Positions 5,850 through 6,336 of a stretch of 6,336 nt of DNA are shown piece after piece. The stretch lies in NCBI GenBank assembly GCA_030604545.1, contig JAUVVS010000128.1, forward strand, positions 1 through 6,336, in the 5' to 3' direction. Numbering within the stretch: the first letter of the stretch is position 1; each line of letters opens with the position of its first letter. Source of the stretch: Deltaproteobacteria bacterium (GTDB lineage: Bacteria; Desulfobacterota; Desulfobacteria; Desulfobacterales; JAUVVS01). The notes beneath the pieces were generated by a model. That model saw only the letters and a list, made by a program, of their open reading frames with translations. It was not told the DNA's origin and searched no databases. The position numbers and the translations under genes are program-made.

Positions 5850-5889
5850 GAGCGACACGCGGCGCAAGCGCCTGCGCTGCGCGAGCGAC
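5850..5889. repeat. GC-rich hairpin island flanked by GAGCGAC direct repeats
   Basis: A sharply GC-rich patch in otherwise AT-rich intergenic DNA. The 7-bp direct repeat GAGCGAC occurs at 5850-5856 and 5883-5889. Between them GCGC (5862-5865) plus AGCG (5867-5870) can pair with CGCT (5875-5878) plus GCGC (5879-5882), with one bulged A; an alternative short hairpin is GGCG-CAAG-CGCC (5861-5872). It has no T-run, so it is a poor terminator. It is probably an inserted or dispersed small repeat. Confidence 0.5.
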
Positions 5890-5932
5890 TTCCATAAATC
5901 TAAAATCATCAATCTGCGATCTACAATCCCTT

Positions 5933-5957
5933 GGCTCCGGCTTGTCCGGGTTAGGTT
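5933..5957 (+). repeat. Dispersed CCGG-N5-CCGG repeat, copy B
   Basis: Second copy of the 25-bp motif at 1541-1565 (21 of 25 identical, same orientation, transitions only), again preceded by CAATCCC (5926-5932). It ends just before the ribosome binding site of the YhaM-like gene, so it lies in that gene's leader or promoter region. Confidence 0.55.
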
Positions 5958-5961
5958 AATT

Positions 5962-5966
5962 GGAGA
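5962..5966 (+). promoter_or_regulatory. Ribosome binding site of the YhaM-like gene
   Basis: GGAGA lies 6-7 nt before the ATG at 5973, which supports that start for the partial gene running off the right edge. Confidence 0.7.
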
Positions 5967-5972
5967 TACAGC

Positions 5973-6336
5973 ATGAAAAAGCAGTTTGTAAATACAATCA
6001 AGGTGGGTGATTTTATTGATGATATCTTTGTGTTATCAAAGAAATCCCTTGCGCAGAAAAAGGATGGAAATAATTTTTTAAATATTACCCTCTCTGACAG
6101 GACTGGAAGCATAAATGGGGTGGTATGGGATAATGTGGGTCAGATAATTGAAAGTACCACTTCCGGCGACTTTGTCCATATCAAAGGGAATGTAAATGAA
6201 TACAGAGGATCGCATCAGCTGGTCGTAAAGAAAATGACTCCACATTCCGTTGATTCGATTGATCCATCAGATTATCTCCCGGTCACCAGCCATAACATCG
6301 ATAATATGCTCAATCGTCTTAAGAAGATAACTTCAT
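5973..6336 (+). CDS. YhaM-like 3'-5' exoribonuclease, OB-fold/HD family (5' part only)
   Basis: The frame is open to the window edge, giving the first 121 residues; the stop is outside. The N-terminus MKKQFVNTIKVGDFIDDIFVL, then AQKKDGNNFLNITLSDRTGS (27-46) and GVVWDNV (49-55), is the OB-fold nucleic-acid-binding domain seen at the start of YhaM-family proteins. GDFVHIKGNVNEYRGSHQLV (65-84) completes the OB barrel, and the linker (DYLPVTSHNIDNMLNRLKKI) leads towards the expected HD phosphohydrolase domain, which is not visible here. YhaM degrades RNA and single-stranded DNA from the 3' end using metal ions. The start at 5973 is backed by a GGAGA ribosome binding site. The activity is inferred from the N-terminal domain and linker only; a different OB-fold/HD protein is possible. 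Confidence 0.8.
   Translation, partial: MKKQFVNTIKVGDFIDDIFVLSKKSLAQKKDGNNFLNITLSDRTGSINGVVWDNVGQIIESTTSGDFVHIKGNVNEYRGSHQLVVKKMTPHSVDSIDPSDYLPVTSHNIDNMLNRLKKITS

Overview
The window looks like a piece of a Gram-negative (diderm) chromosome, most likely from a sulfate-reducer-type lineage of Desulfobacterota. That placement is an inference. It rests on the AT-rich base composition, an LPS-assembly gene (lptD), an IHF-type protein of the kind common in deltaproteobacteria, a YhaM-type exoribonuclease next to surE, and intergenic DNA full of small palindromic repeats. No species can be named from the sequence alone. The genes are mostly housekeeping; I see no phage, CRISPR array, toxin-antitoxin pair, tRNA or rRNA.

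Left part, all on the minus strand (read right to left): lptD (4569-2296), a NusG-family paralogue (2223-1696), a likely intrinsic terminator (1662-1627), a repeat-rich gap, then a HU/IHF-family gene (1307-1032) and holB, the DNA polymerase III delta' subunit (1028-3). The IHF-like gene and holB are 3 nt apart and probably one transcript. lptD and the NusG paralogue are 72 nt apart with no visible terminator between them and may also be co-transcribed. That would place a specialised elongation factor beside an outer-membrane LPS export gene.

Right part, on the plus strand: surE (4922-5701), a repeat-rich gap, then the 5' end of a YhaM-like OB-fold/HD exoribonuclease gene (from 5973, cut by the window edge). 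lptD and surE are divergent, and the 352-nt region between them holds candidate promoters for both.

The most interesting material is intergenic. (1) A 65-bp MITE-like element (1335-1399) has 18-bp terminal inverted repeats, a nested perfect hairpin and an exact 5-bp AGATA flanking duplication; it sits just upstream of the IHF-like gene's ribosome binding site. (2) A large nested palindrome (4591-4733) lies between lptD and surE. Its inner arms are each three 9-mers of the CACAGAG type, and its outer arms resemble the compact hairpin at 1627-1662. This suggests one repeat inserted into another, and the outer arm appears to supply the -35 box of lptD. (3) A 25-bp motif built around CCGG-N5-CCGG occurs in both large gaps (1541-1565 and 5933-5957). 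These look like members of dispersed repeat families rather than a new multi-gene system.
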